Positions 8,918 to 17,928 of a stretch of DNA of 64,000 bases are shown one piece after another. The DNA comes from Streptomyces sp. NRRL S-1022 (GTDB lineage Bacteria > Actinomycetota > Actinomycetes > Streptomycetales > Streptomycetaceae), in NCBI RefSeq assembly GCF_000720135.1, contig NZ_JOIU01000019.1, forward strand, positions 62,001 through 126,000, in the 5' to 3' direction. Below the pieces are notes generated by a model, which saw only the letters and a program-made list of their open reading frames with translations, made no database searches and was not told the origin of the DNA. Position numbers and translations under genes: made by a program. Within the stretch, counting starts at the first letter, position 1; each line of letters begins with the position of its first letter.

Positions 8918-10911
8918 GGCCGCAGCACCGCCACGCCGTAGCGGCCCAGGGTGACCGTGTCCGTGACGTCCGTGCCGCCGAGCAGCTCGCGGTGGGTGCC
9001 CGGCACCGGCACGGTGACCGGCTCCCGCCCGTGGTTGAGCAGGAACAGCAGCTCGCCGCGGCGTACCGCCTCGACGCCCGCCGGGAGCCCGTCCAGCACC
9101 GGCCGCACCCCCGCCCCGGCGGCGATGCCGGCCAGCAGGGAGCGCAGCGCCCCGGGTTCGGGCAGCGTGGAGAGGTACCAGGCGCGGCCCCGGTGCAGCA
9201 CGGCGGGCAGCCCGTCCAGTTCGCCGCCCCGGTACGGCACGGTCTCGGCGGCGCCGGGCTCCGGCTCGATCTCCTCCGACCACAGCGTGCCGTCGAAGCC
9301 CTCGCACGTCACGGTCTCCCCCGCCTCCAGCGGCCACCACTCGTGCAGGGTGCGGATGCCGAACAGCTCGCGCAGCCGGGCGTCCATGCCGCCGGCCCGG
9401 ACCCGGTCGTCCTCGTCGGCGACGCCGGTGTGGAAGCCGCAGACGAGGGTGCCGCCGCCGCGGACGTACGCGAGGAGGTTGGCGATGGCGGCGTCGGTGA
9501 GCAGGTACAGCTGGGGGGCGACGACGAGCCGGTAGCCCGACAGGTCGTGTTCCGGGTGGGCGAAGTCGGTGGTGAGGTGCGCCTCCCACAGGGCCCGGTG
9601 CCAGGCGGTGAGCACCTCGGGCAGGTCGACCAGGGCCGACAGCCGGCCTTCGTGGTCACCGGCCCACCAGGAGTGCCAGTCGTGCAGGACCGCGACGTCG
9701 GCGGTGATCCGCGCGCCCGCCACCGCGGCCGACAGGTCCGCGAGTTCGGCGCCCAGCTGCTTGACCTCCTGGAAGGTGCGCCCCTCCTCCCCCGCGTGGC
9801 CGACCATCCCGGAGTGGAACTTCTCCGCTCCCTGCCGGGACTGGCGCCACTGGAAGTAGCAGACGGCGTCGGCGCCGCGGGCCACGGCCTGGAAGGACCA
9901 CAGGCGGTTGAGGCCGCGCGGCTTGGGGTGGTTCACGCCCCGCCAGTTGACCGGTCCGGCGGCCTGTTCCATCAGCATCCACGGCCCGCGCGCCTGTGAA
10001 CGGGTGAGGTCCTGCACGAGCGCCCCGCGCTGCGCGCCCAGCGGATCGCGCGGGTCGGGGTAGAGGTCGACGGAGACGACGTCCTCCTCCTCGGCCCAGC
10101 GCCACCCGTCCTGCCCCGTCCACAGCGGCATGAAGTTGGTGGTGACCGGGATGTGCGGGGAGTGCCGGCGGACGATCTCCCGCTCGGCGGTGAAGCACTC
10201 CAGGAGCATGTCGGAGGTGAACCGCCGGAAGTCCAGCACCTGGCCGGGGTTCTTCAGGTAGTGGGCGCGGCGCGGGGGCAGGATGCCGTCCCAGGTGTCG
10301 TAGCCCTGGCTCCAGAAGGCTGTGCCCCAGGCGGAGTTGAGGGCGCCCAGGGTGCCGTACCTCGCGCGCAGCCAGCGGCGGAAGGCGGCGGCGGCCTCGT
10401 CGCCGTGGTCGAAGGTGCAGTACTCGTTGTTGATGTGCCACAGGGTGAGGGCCGGATGGCCGGCGTAGCGGGCCGCCAGGTCCTCGGTGATGGCGGCGGC
10501 GTACCGCCGGTAGGTGGCGCTGGAGTGCGAGAAGTGCTGCCGGCCGCCCCACCACTCGATGCGGCCGTCGGCGTCCCGGGGCAGGGTGTCCGGGTGCAGC
10601 CGGCCCATCCAGGGCGGCGGGGAGCTGGTGGGCGTGGCCAGGACGACGCCGATGCCGTGGGCGTGCATGAGGTCCATCAGCCGGTCCAGCCAGCCGAACT
10701 CGCGTGCTCCCGGCTCGGGTTCGAGCCTGGCCCAGGAGAACACGCCGAGCGTGACGGAGTTGACGCCGGCGTCCTTCATCAGCCGGACGTCGTCCTGCCA
10801 GGTCTCCTCCGGCCACTGCTCGGGGTTGTAGTCGCCGCCGAAGAGGATGCGGCCCCGGGTGGCGTCGGCGAGGGCCGGCTTCCCGCCGGCCCCCCGTTCG
10901 GCTCGTGTCAC
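8914..10911 (-). CDS. GH42 beta-galactosidase
   Basis: A 665-residue cytoplasmic beta-galactosidase. The TIM-barrel domain begins ILFGGDYNPEQWPEETWQDDVRLMKDAG (cut short here) and contains the acid/base Glu in LWHINNEYC and the nucleophile Glu in WMLMEQAAGPVNW, both classic for GH42. The trimerisation domain (AVLHDWHSWWAG, LVVAPQLYLLTD, GGTLVCGFHTGVADEDDRV) and the small C-terminal beta domain ending LGRYGVAVLRP follow. It starts at a GTG overlapping the upstream permease stop as GTGA. In this locus it would remove galactose from side chains after fucose is taken off by the GH95 enzyme. Confidence 0.95.
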   Translation of the reverse strand: MTRAERGAGGKPALADATRGRILFGGDYNPEQWPEETWQDDVRLMKDAGVNSVTLGVFSWARLEPEPGAREFGWLDRLMDLMHAHGIGVVLATPTSSPPPWMGRLHPDTLPRDADGRIEWWGGRQHFSHSSATYRRYAAAITEDLAARYAGHPALTLWHINNEYCTFDHGDEAAAAFRRWLRARYGTLGALNSAWGTAFWSQGYDTWDGILPPRRAHYLKNPGQVLDFRRFTSDMLLECFTAEREIVRRHSPHIPVTTNFMPLWTGQDGWRWAEEEDVVSVDLYPDPRDPLGAQRGALVQDLTRSQARGPWMLMEQAAGPVNWRGVNHPKPRGLNRLWSFQAVARGADAVCYFQWRQSRQGAEKFHSGMVGHAGEEGRTFQEVKQLGAELADLSAAVAGARITADVAVLHDWHSWWAGDHEGRLSALVDLPEVLTAWHRALWEAHLTTDFAHPEHDLSGYRLVVAPQLYLLTDAAIANLLAYVRGGGTLVCGFHTGVADEDDRVRAGGMDARLRELFGIRTLHEWWPLEAGETVTCEGFDGTLWSEEIEPEPGAAETVPYRGGELDGLPAVLHRGRAWYLSTLPEPGALRSLLAGIAAGAGVRPVLDGLPAGVEAVRRGELLFLLNHGREPVTVPVPGTHRELLGGTDVTDTVTLGRYGVAVLRP

Positions 10912-11843
10912 CCCTTCACCGCCCCCGTCAGCATCCCCTTCTTGAAGTGCTTCTGGACGAACGGCGACAGCACGGCGACCGGCAGCAGCGCCATCACCAT
11001 GACCGCCATCTGGATGGCCAGTCCCGACAGCTGGCCGGTCCGGATGGCCTGGCCGAGACCGACCGGCTGCTGCTGCCTCTGCACGAGCTGGATCATGACG
11101 TTCTGCAACGGCATCTTGTCCTGGTCGTTCAGGTAGATCGAGGCGTTGAACCAGGCGCTCCAGTATCCGACGGCGTAGAACAGCGTGATCACCGCCAGGA
11201 CGGCGCGGGACAGCGGCATGACGATCTGCCAGAGGATCCGGAAGTCGCCGGCGCCGTCGATGCGCGCGCTGTCGGTGAGTTCCGGCGAGATCCCCATGAA
11301 GAAGCCGCGCAGCACCAGGATGTTGAAGACGCTCACCGCGCTCGGCAGGATCAGCGCGAGATAGGTGTCCGACAGGCCGAGCGACTGCACCAGGAGATAG
11401 GTGGGGATGAGGCCGGCGCTGAAGAACATGGTCGCGAGCAGCGTCATCAGGATCCAGCGGTGGGCGAGCGAGCCGCTGCGGGACAGGCCGTAGGCGCACA
11501 GGACGGACACCGTCATCGAGAACAGCGTGCCGGCCAGGGTGACGAGGACGCTGACGATCGTGGCGCGGGTGACCTGGCCGCCGCTGAGCAACTCCCGGTA
11601 GGCGATGAAGGTGATGCCCTTGGGCACGATCACCAGGCCGCCCGCCTCGTCGATGGTCCTGCGGGAGGAGAGGCTGGTGACGACCACGATCCACAGCGGG
11701 AAGAGGACCGCCAGGCAGGCGAACGAGAGGACCAGGCCCTTGCCCACGAGGCCGGCCTTCGTGGGCTCCTCCTCCCACGCCGGGCGCTCGGGCGCGGCCC
11801 ATCGGTTCGGCCTGCCCACCGGTTCGTCGACGACGGTGGTCAC
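10908..11843 (-). CDS. sugar ABC transporter permease (LplC/CUT1 type)
   Basis: A 311-residue inner-membrane permease with six predicted helices. The EAA-type cytoplasmic loop that contacts the ATPase reads LTDSARIDGAGDFRILWQIVMPLS. The C-terminus FVQKHFKKGMLTGAVKG is typical of the LplC/YtcP branch of carbohydrate importers. The GTG start overlaps the preceding permease stop, and its stop overlaps the GH42 start. No ATPase gene lies in the cluster; such importers in Streptomyces usually share MsiK. The substrate is presumably the oligosaccharide produced by the GH12 enzyme. Confidence 0.93.
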   Translation of the reverse strand: MTTVVDEPVGRPNRWAAPERPAWEEEPTKAGLVGKGLVLSFACLAVLFPLWIVVVTSLSSRRTIDEAGGLVIVPKGITFIAYRELLSGGQVTRATIVSVLVTLAGTLFSMTVSVLCAYGLSRSGSLAHRWILMTLLATMFFSAGLIPTYLLVQSLGLSDTYLALILPSAVSVFNILVLRGFFMGISPELTDSARIDGAGDFRILWQIVMPLSRAVLAVITLFYAVGYWSAWFNASIYLNDQDKMPLQNVMIQLVQRQQQPVGLGQAIRTGQLSGLAIQMAVMVMALLPVAVLSPFVQKHFKKGMLTGAVKG

Positions 11844-12874
11844 TTCTTGTACACCCCCTGCTCGCCCATGAGATGGGCCACCTTGTTCGCGGCGAGGACC
11901 AGGCCGATGCTGACCACGCCCTTGACCAGTCCGGCCGCGGCCGCGTAGCCGAAGTCCTGGTTGCGCACGCCGTTCCACCACACGAAGGTGTCGAGGATCT
12001 CCCCGGCGTCCGGTCCGACGGCGTCGCGTTGCAGCAGGATCTGTTCGAAGCCGACGGTCAGGGCGTCGCCGACGCGCAGCGCGAGGAGCAGGGCGATCAC
12101 CGGCCGCAGCGCGGGCAGGGTGACGTGCCACATGCGGCGCCGGCGTCCGGCGCCGTCCATCGCGGCGGCTTCGTAGAGGTCCTGGGGGACCGAGGCCAGC
12201 GCGGCGAGGAAGACGATGATCCCCCACCCGGCGTCCTTCCACACGCTCTGGGCGGTGACCAGGAACGGGAAGGTGTGCGGGTCGGTCATGATGTCGAGGC
12301 CGTCGTACCCGTGCTGCCGCAGCAGCTGGGAGAGCATCCCGGCGCCGCCGAACATCTGCTGGAAGACGGCGATGACCAGCACCCAGGAGAAGAAGTGCGG
12401 CAGGTAGAGCACGGCCTGCGCGACCGCCCGCACCCGGGGCCGGACCACGCTGTTGATGAGCAGCGCGAGCAGCACCGGGACCGGGAAGAACAGCACGAGC
12501 TGGAGGAAGAACAGCACCAGGGTGTTCTGGACGGCGTTGCGGAAGCCGGGGTCCTCGAAGATCCGCTGGAAGTTGTCCAGGCCCACGAAGGGGCTGTGCA
12601 GGATGGAGACGATGCCGTTGTCGCTGATGTAGGGGTCGTAGTCCTGGAAGGCGACGACGTTGCCGAGGACCGGCAGGTAGTTGAAGACCAGGAGCAGCAC
12701 GACGGCCGGCAGCGTCATGAGGATCAGGGCCCGGTCGCGTCTGAACCGGAGCCGGAGGTCCGGCTTGCCCGGGTCTCGTCGCTCCCGGGCGCCGGGGGTG
12801 CCGGCGGACGCCACCGGGGTCTTCGCGGGCGTATCGGCCTCGGCGCCGCTCCGAGGCACCGTGCTGTGGGACAC
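11840..12874 (-). CDS. sugar ABC transporter permease (LplB type)
   Basis: A 344-residue partner permease of the LplB/UgpA branch. About 50 hydrophilic N-terminal residues precede six helices (LILMTLPAVVLLLVFNYLPV, LVLFFLQLVLFFPVPVLLAL, VAQAVLYLPHFFSWVLVIAV and others). The EAA loop is VPQDLYEAAAMDGAGRRRRMWHVTLP in two pieces around DGAG. The GTG start lies 27 bases after the binding-protein gene's stop. It should form a heterodimer with the following permease and receive substrate from the lipoprotein encoded upstream. Confidence 0.93.
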   Translation of the reverse strand: MSHSTVPRSGAEADTPAKTPVASAGTPGARERRDPGKPDLRLRFRRDRALILMTLPAVVLLLVFNYLPVLGNVVAFQDYDPYISDNGIVSILHSPFVGLDNFQRIFEDPGFRNAVQNTLVLFFLQLVLFFPVPVLLALLINSVVRPRVRAVAQAVLYLPHFFSWVLVIAVFQQMFGGAGMLSQLLRQHGYDGLDIMTDPHTFPFLVTAQSVWKDAGWGIIVFLAALASVPQDLYEAAAMDGAGRRRRMWHVTLPALRPVIALLLALRVGDALTVGFEQILLQRDAVGPDAGEILDTFVWWNGVRNQDFGYAAAAGLVKGVVSIGLVLAANKVAHLMGEQGVYKK

Positions 12875-12901
12875 GGCTGTTCTCCTTGCTCCGGAGCCTG
12901 G

Positions 12902-14599
12902 TCAGCTCGCCGCCGGGCCGTTCTCGTCGAGCAGCTTCTTGTACCAGTCGCGCAGCTTGTCCCCGCCCCTGCTCCTCCAGTCGGAGATGGCCTGCTGCAT
13001 GTCGCCGATCTTCTTGTGGCCGCGGACGATGTCGTCCTCAAGCTGCTCGAAGTCGTCGCTGAGGTTGGTGTAACGGGAGGGCTCGGTGATCTGCAGGCCC
13101 CAGAAGGACGACTTCCTGGTGGCGGAACCGACCCGCTGCTGCCACTCGACCATGCCCTTGGTGTAGTCCGGGAGGTCCGGGTGCGCGATGGTCGCGGCGG
13201 GGCTCGCGATCATGACGAAGGCATTGGTGACCTCGTTGTTGCCCTTGTCGTTCTTGACGGGCAGTCCGTTCTTGAGCGTGTAGTGCGTGCCCTCGACGCC
13301 GTAGTTGGTCATCATCCACTCCTTGGTGCCGTACGGCGCGGCGGTGACGTTGGCCACCGCCAGCACGTCGCGGACGACGGACTCGGAGGCCTTCTTGTTG
13401 ACGAAGGCGAAGATGCCGGCCGGGTTCGCGGCCCAGAACACGGGGTCACCGCCGTCGTGGGCCCACAGGTCCATGCCCCAGACCTTGAAGCCGGGGTTCT
13501 GGGTGAGCTGGGAGGCCTGTACCCCGTACCAGTTGGAGATGTCGTTGTTCCAGATCAGGAACTCGCCGGAGGTGAACAGCGGGGTCGGGTCGCCGATCTG
13601 GCTCTTGCCCAGCTTGAACTGGGGGTGGACGTAGCCGGCGGCCATCAGCTTGCGCGCCCACTCCAGGGCTTCCAGGTACTCCGGGGTCTCGATGCGGTTG
13701 ATCATCTTGCCGTCGGCCGTGGTCCAGCCGAGCGACTTCTCCCCGCCGCTGATCACGCCGAAGGTGTTGAACGCGGTCCACTTCATGTCACCGCAGGCCC
13801 ACCGCTTGGCCCGGGGAGAGGTGATCTCCTTGCACAGGGCCGTGAACTCGTCGGCGGACTTCGGGACCTCGTAGCCCTCCTTGTCGAAGATGTCCTGCCG
13901 GTAGAGGGGCACGATGTTCTGGACGTAGGGGGCGGGCATCGGCAGGCCCATCAGCCTGCCGCCGAAGATGGACCGCTGCCAGGCGTCGCTGGGGATCGCC
14001 GCGAGGTTCGCGTACTCCTTGACCTTGTCCCCCGACAGGTACGGGCCGAGATCGGCGAACTTGCCGATGACGGCGCTGGGGATCCTGCCGGTCATGTTCC
14101 AGCCGGGGACCACCACCACGTCCGGGATGTCGCTGGAGGCGAGGACCGCGCCGAGCTTCTGGTCGTAGGTGTTGCCGTCCTGGTTGCGCCACTGGACGTC
14201 GACGCCGATCAGGTCGTTCATCGACGTGTAGTACGGGTTGCCCTGCTTCGGCGGCGAGCCCCAGAACGGCGACATGACGGTGACCTTGCCGCCCTTGCCG
14301 AGCCTGGTGGGGACCGAGGACTTGAGGGTGCCGACGTCGAGCCTGGCCGTGAAGCCCGTCGCCGAGCCGTTCTTGGCCGGGATGTCCGGCTTCACCACGC
14401 CGCTGGCCACGTAGGCGGGCAGGATCTTCCTGGCGTTCTTGCCCGAGGTGGTGCCTTCCCGCGTGCCGTTGTCCGCACCGCCGCAGGCGGAGAGCAGCGG
14501 CATCCCGCCCGCGACCGCCGCGGCGGCGACCGCCGTGGAGGCGAGGAAGCTTCTCCGGCTGGTGCCGGAGGAGGCGGAGGAGGCGGCGTTCGGCGTCAT
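12902..14599 (-). CDS. extracellular solute-binding lipoprotein of the sugar importer
   Basis: A 565-residue lipid-anchored binding protein, first gene of the importer operon. The N-terminus combines a twin-arginine-like SRRSFLAS stretch with the lipobox LLSAC (about residues 34-38). The mature part is the large LplA-type fold (VTVMSPFWGSPPKQGN, LASSDIPDVVVVPGWN, IWNNDISNWYG). It captures oligosaccharide at the cell surface for the two permeases downstream. Its promoter region carries two LacI-type operators at 14702 and 14882. Length and sequence suggest a sizeable oligosaccharide ligand; xyloglucan fragments are an inference from the neighbouring hydrolases. Confidence 0.93.
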   Translation of the reverse strand: MTPNAASSASSGTSRRSFLASTAVAAAAVAGGMPLLSACGGADNGTREGTTSGKNARKILPAYVASGVVKPDIPAKNGSATGFTARLDVGTLKSSVPTRLGKGGKVTVMSPFWGSPPKQGNPYYTSMNDLIGVDVQWRNQDGNTYDQKLGAVLASSDIPDVVVVPGWNMTGRIPSAVIGKFADLGPYLSGDKVKEYANLAAIPSDAWQRSIFGGRLMGLPMPAPYVQNIVPLYRQDIFDKEGYEVPKSADEFTALCKEITSPRAKRWACGDMKWTAFNTFGVISGGEKSLGWTTADGKMINRIETPEYLEALEWARKLMAAGYVHPQFKLGKSQIGDPTPLFTSGEFLIWNNDISNWYGVQASQLTQNPGFKVWGMDLWAHDGGDPVFWAANPAGIFAFVNKKASESVVRDVLAVANVTAAPYGTKEWMMTNYGVEGTHYTLKNGLPVKNDKGNNEVTNAFVMIASPAATIAHPDLPDYTKGMVEWQQRVGSATRKSSFWGLQITEPSRYTNLSDDFEQLEDDIVRGHKKIGDMQQAISDWRSRGGDKLRDWYKKLLDENGPAAS

Positions 14600-14701
14600 T
14601 GCGTCAACCCTTCATGGCGCACCAGGACACCCGGCGGTGGGCCGTCGGCTGCGGTGTCTTCAGTGGATCCGGCTGAGCGGAAGCGCGTCTGCGAGGAGAC
14701 A

Positions 14702-14717
14702 GTCGAAGCGCTTCGAT
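14702..14717. promoter_or_regulatory. LacI-family operator 3
   Basis: GTCGAAGCGCTTCGAT, with the perfect 14-base core TCGAAGCGCTTCGA at 14703-14716, lies about 100 bases upstream of the binding-protein start on the minus strand. Confidence 0.8.
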
Positions 14718-14881
14718 GTTGCTGCGAGGTTAAGTGAACACCTGGGGGCGCACAAGGGTCGTTCCCAAGATTCCTGGGAGGTCCGGCGGTTCGCCGAACT
14801 GTCCACGGCTCCTTGCATCTCGGGCGCAAGTCCGTCGGCTTCGGGGTCGGCACCTTGACACCGGGCTGCGGCCGAATGAGC

Positions 14882-14897
14882 ATCGAAGCGCTTCGAA
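14882..14897. promoter_or_regulatory. LacI-family operator 4
   Basis: ATCGAAGCGCTTCGAA, with the same perfect 14-base core at 14883-14896, ends 36 bases before the GH3 GTG start and so probably overlaps its promoter or transcription start. Confidence 0.8.
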
Positions 14898-14933
14898 GAT
14901 GTCGCGCCGCTCCATTTGCAAGGGGAACCACTC

Positions 14934-17768
14934 GTGACCGTTGACCCGCCGTCCACCCCGCCTTTCCGGGATCCGCAGCTGCCGTTCGCGAAGCGCATCG
15001 ACGACCTGGTGGCGCGGCTGACCGTGGCCGAGAAGATCTCCTTCCTGCACCAGTACGCGCCCGCCGTCCAGCGGCTGGGCATCGCCGCCTGGCGGACCGG
15101 CCAGGAGGCCCTGCACGGCGTCGCCTGGATGGGACCGGCGACCGTGTTCCCGCAGGCCGTCGGCCTCGGCGCGACCTGGAACCCGGACCTGGTGCGGCGG
15201 ATCGGGGAGGCGGTGTCCAAGGAGGCCCGGGCGATGCGCACCCGGGACGACCGGGTCGGCCTCAACGTCTGGTCGCCGACGGTCAACCTGCTGCGCCACC
15301 CCCTGTGGGGCCGCAACGAGGAGGGCTACGCGGAGGACCCGAAGCTGACCTCGGCCATCGCCACGGCGTACACGCACGGCCTGCGCGGCGACCATCCCCG
15401 GTACTGGCGCACCGCACCCGTGCTGAAGCACTGGCTGGCGCACAACAACGAGACCGACCGGGCCACCTCGTCCGCCTCCGTCCGCCCCCGGGTGCTGCAC
15501 GAGTACGACCTGCGCGCCTTCCGGGACACGGTCGAGGCGGGCGCGGTGGCCGGGGTGATGCCCGCCTACAACCTGGTCAACGGCCGCCCCAACCACCTCT
15601 CCCCGTATCTGCGCGAGCATCTGCGCACCTGGACCGACGAGGAGCTGCTGGTCTGCTCGGACGCGGGCGCGCCGTCCAACCTGGTCGACGCCGAGCACTA
15701 CTACGACACCCATGAGGAGGCCACCGCGGCGGCCCTGCTGGCCGGCGTGGACAGCTTCACCGACCACGGCACGGACTCCTCGACGATCACCGCGCGGGTC
15801 GCGGGGGCCCTGGAGCAGGGCCTGCTGACGGAGGCCGACCTCGACGCCGCGGTCCGCCGCCAGCTCTCCGTCCGCTTCCGGCTCGGCGAGTTCGACCCGC
15901 ACTACGACCCGCACGCCGCCACCGGCGAGTTCGACACCCCCGCCCACCGGGCCCTCGCGCGGGAGGCCGCCGAGCAGGCGGTCGTGCTGCTGAAGAACGA
16001 CGACGGCCTGCTGCCCCTCGCCCCGGATACCCGGATCGCGGTCGTCGGCCTGCTCGCCGACGAGTGCAAACTCGACTGGTACAGCGGCACCCTGCTGCAC
16101 CGCTCCACCCCCCTGGAGGGCCTGTACGAGCGGTTCGGCGCGGAGCGCGTGGAGTTCGCGGAGGGCGTGGACCGCGTCCGGCTGCGGGCGGCGGCGGGCG
16201 CCTTCCTGTCCGTGCCGGCGGCGGACGCCCCCGGCCGGGCGCGGGGCGCAGAGGGCGCGCTGGACCCCGCGCTGCTGTCCGGCCGTACCGATCTGCCCCC
16301 GCTCACCACCGACGCGACCGGCACCGAGTTCGCGCTGGCCGACTGGGGCGAGGGGGTGCTGACCCTGCGCGCCCCCGACGGCCGCTACCTCTCGGTCGCC
16401 GAGGACGGCTTCCTGCGCGCCTCCGCCGACCAGCCCGGTGGCTGGGTCGTCCAGGAGACCTTCCGTCTCGAACCGCACCGCGGCGGTCACCTCCTCCGGC
16501 ATCTGGGCACGGGCCGCCATGTCCGGGTCGCCGCCGACGGGGTGAAGGTTGCCGGGACCGGCGACGTCTTCGAGGTGGTAACGGTCGAGCGGGGCGAGGA
16601 CGCCGTGGCCCGGGCGGCGGCCGGGGCGGACGTCGTCCTGGTGATGGCGGGCAACGACCCGCACATCAACGGCCGGGAGACCGAGGACCGTACGACCCTG
16701 CTGCTGCCGGAGCACCAGCGGCGGCTGCTGCGCGCGGCCCGGGCCGCCAACCCGCGCACCGTCCTGGTGCTGGTGTCGGCCTACCCGTACGCGGTGGACA
16801 CGGCCCGGCTGCCGGCCGCGCTGTGGACGGCGCACGGCGGCCAGGCGGCGGGCACGGCCCTGGCCCGGGTGCTGGCCGGCGACGTCTCCCCGGCCGGCCG
16901 CCTGCCCCAGACCTGGTACGCCGCCGACGCCGACCTGCCCGACCTGCTCGACTACGACGTGATCGGCAGCCGCCAGACCTACCTCTACTTCGAGGGCACC
17001 CCGCTCTTCCCCTTCGGCCACGGCCTGTCCTACGCGTCCTTCGGGTACGCCGGACTGGCGGTCCGGGTGGAGGCCGGCTCGGTGCTGGTCAGCTGCACGG
17101 TCACCAACACCGGGGAACGGACGGCGGACGAGGTGGTCCAGCTCTACGGCCGGGCGGTGGACCCGTCGGTGCCCCGGCCGCGCCGCGAGCTGCTGGAGCA
17201 CCGCCGCATCACGCTCGCCCCCGGCGGGACGGCCGCCGTCTCCTTCGAGGTCCCGCTTACCGCGCTGGAGTTCTGGGACGTGCGGCAGGGCGGCCGGCGC
17301 CTGGAGCGGGGCCCGTACGAGCTGCTGGTGGGCGCCTCAAGCGAGGACGTGCGCCTGCGGACGACGGTGCACCTGGACGGGGCGGCCCCGGCTCCCCGCG
17401 CGGTCGTGGAACGGGGCCTGCCCGGCGCCGGCTTCGACGAGCAGTCCGGCATCGCGATCGTGGACCGGACGCGGACGGCGGGCGACGCGGTGACCCCGGC
17501 CCACGACGGCACGGCCGAAGTGGTCTACCGGGCCTGCGACTTCGGCGCGGGCGTGCGCGAGGTGACCGCGCGGGTGGCGGGCGCGGGCACCGTGGAACTC
17601 GCCCTGGACGGCGGTCCCGTGGTGGCGTCCCTGGGCCTTCGGACCCCCACGGCCGACGCCTACACGTACACCACCCTGGCCGCCGGCCTGGTCGCCGAGG
17701 GCGTCCACGACGTCCATCTCAGACTGCGCGGCCCGCTGCGGCTCGCGCACGTCGGCTTCTCCGGTTGA
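14934..17768 (+). CDS. multidomain GH3 beta-glycosidase with inserted beta-trefoil-like domain
   Basis: A 944-residue enzyme predicted to release beta-linked glucose or xylose. The GH3 TIM barrel (about 20-310) has VLKHWLAHNNETDR and the nucleophile Asp243 in LVCSDAGAPSN. The alpha/beta sandwich (ADQAVVLLKNDDGLLPL-like start near 345) is interrupted at about 420-550 by FLSVPAADAPG, DGRYLSVAEDGFLRA and GRHVRVAADGVKV, which resemble fascin/trefoil repeats; the common insert at this site is PA14. A fibronectin-III-like domain (about 715-800) and a CBM6-like C-terminal sandwich (about 830-944) follow. The GTG was chosen because AGGGGA lies seven bases upstream. No signal peptide is seen, so a cytoplasmic final step is likely. 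Confidence 0.9.
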   Translation: MTVDPPSTPPFRDPQLPFAKRIDDLVARLTVAEKISFLHQYAPAVQRLGIAAWRTGQEALHGVAWMGPATVFPQAVGLGATWNPDLVRRIGEAVSKEARAMRTRDDRVGLNVWSPTVNLLRHPLWGRNEEGYAEDPKLTSAIATAYTHGLRGDHPRYWRTAPVLKHWLAHNNETDRATSSASVRPRVLHEYDLRAFRDTVEAGAVAGVMPAYNLVNGRPNHLSPYLREHLRTWTDEELLVCSDAGAPSNLVDAEHYYDTHEEATAAALLAGVDSFTDHGTDSSTITARVAGALEQGLLTEADLDAAVRRQLSVRFRLGEFDPHYDPHAATGEFDTPAHRALAREAAEQAVVLLKNDDGLLPLAPDTRIAVVGLLADECKLDWYSGTLLHRSTPLEGLYERFGAERVEFAEGVDRVRLRAAAGAFLSVPAADAPGRARGAEGALDPALLSGRTDLPPLTTDATGTEFALADWGEGVLTLRAPDGRYLSVAEDGFLRASADQPGGWVVQETFRLEPHRGGHLLRHLGTGRHVRVAADGVKVAGTGDVFEVVTVERGEDAVARAAAGADVVLVMAGNDPHINGRETEDRTTLLLPEHQRRLLRAARAANPRTVLVLVSAYPYAVDTARLPAALWTAHGGQAAGTALARVLAGDVSPAGRLPQTWYAADADLPDLLDYDVIGSRQTYLYFEGTPLFPFGHGLSYASFGYAGLAVRVEAGSVLVSCTVTNTGERTADEVVQLYGRAVDPSVPRPRRELLEHRRITLAPGGTAAVSFEVPLTALEFWDVRQGGRRLERGPYELLVGASSEDVRLRTTVHLDGAAPAPRAVVERGLPGAGFDEQSGIAIVDRTRTAGDAVTPAHDGTAEVVYRACDFGAGVREVTARVAGAGTVELALDGGPVVASLGLRTPTADAYTYTTLAAGLVAEGVHDVHLRLRGPLRLAHVGFSG

Positions 17769-17794
17769 GGGTCCGCGAAGGCGCGACACCAGGA

Positions 17795-17830
17795 GGGGCC
17801 CGGCACCGGAAGGCAGCGGTGCCGGGCCCC
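17795..17830 (+). terminator. hairpin terminator after the GH3 gene
   Basis: Perfect 13-base stem GGGGCCCGGCACC / GGTGCCGGGCCCC with a ten-base loop, starting 26 bases after the GH3 stop, followed by TTCGG. Confidence 0.75.
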
Positions 17831-17865
17831 TTCGGCCTCCGTCACCGCGCCGGCCCGGAAACGGC

Positions 17866-17904
17866 GAACGGCCGCAGCCCCCGCACAGTGGGCTGCGGCC
17901 GTTC
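17866..17904. terminator. second hairpin between convergent GH3 and aldehyde dehydrogenase genes
   Basis: Perfect 15-base stem GAACGGCCGCAGCCC / GGGCTGCGGCCGTTC with a nine-base loop, 24 bases beyond the aldehyde dehydrogenase stop. With the hairpin at 17795 it gives each convergent gene its own terminator. Confidence 0.75.
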
Positions 17905-17928
17905 CGTTGCCGACCTGTCCGTGGCAGG

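Larger units (their letters stand above)
14600..14933. promoter_or_regulatory. divergent promoter region for importer operon and GH3 gene
   Basis: A 334-base region between the minus-strand binding-protein gene and the plus-strand GH3 gene. It holds LacI-type operators at 14702-14717 and 14882-14897, 180 bases apart, one near each start. This arrangement would let one repressor control both transcripts and possibly loop the DNA. No gene was recognised inside. Confidence 0.7.

Noticed and set aside
11873..14737. Long plus-strand frame opposite the sugar importer genes
   Set aside because: Asp/Gly/His-rich shadow of clear ABC transporter genes on the other strand.
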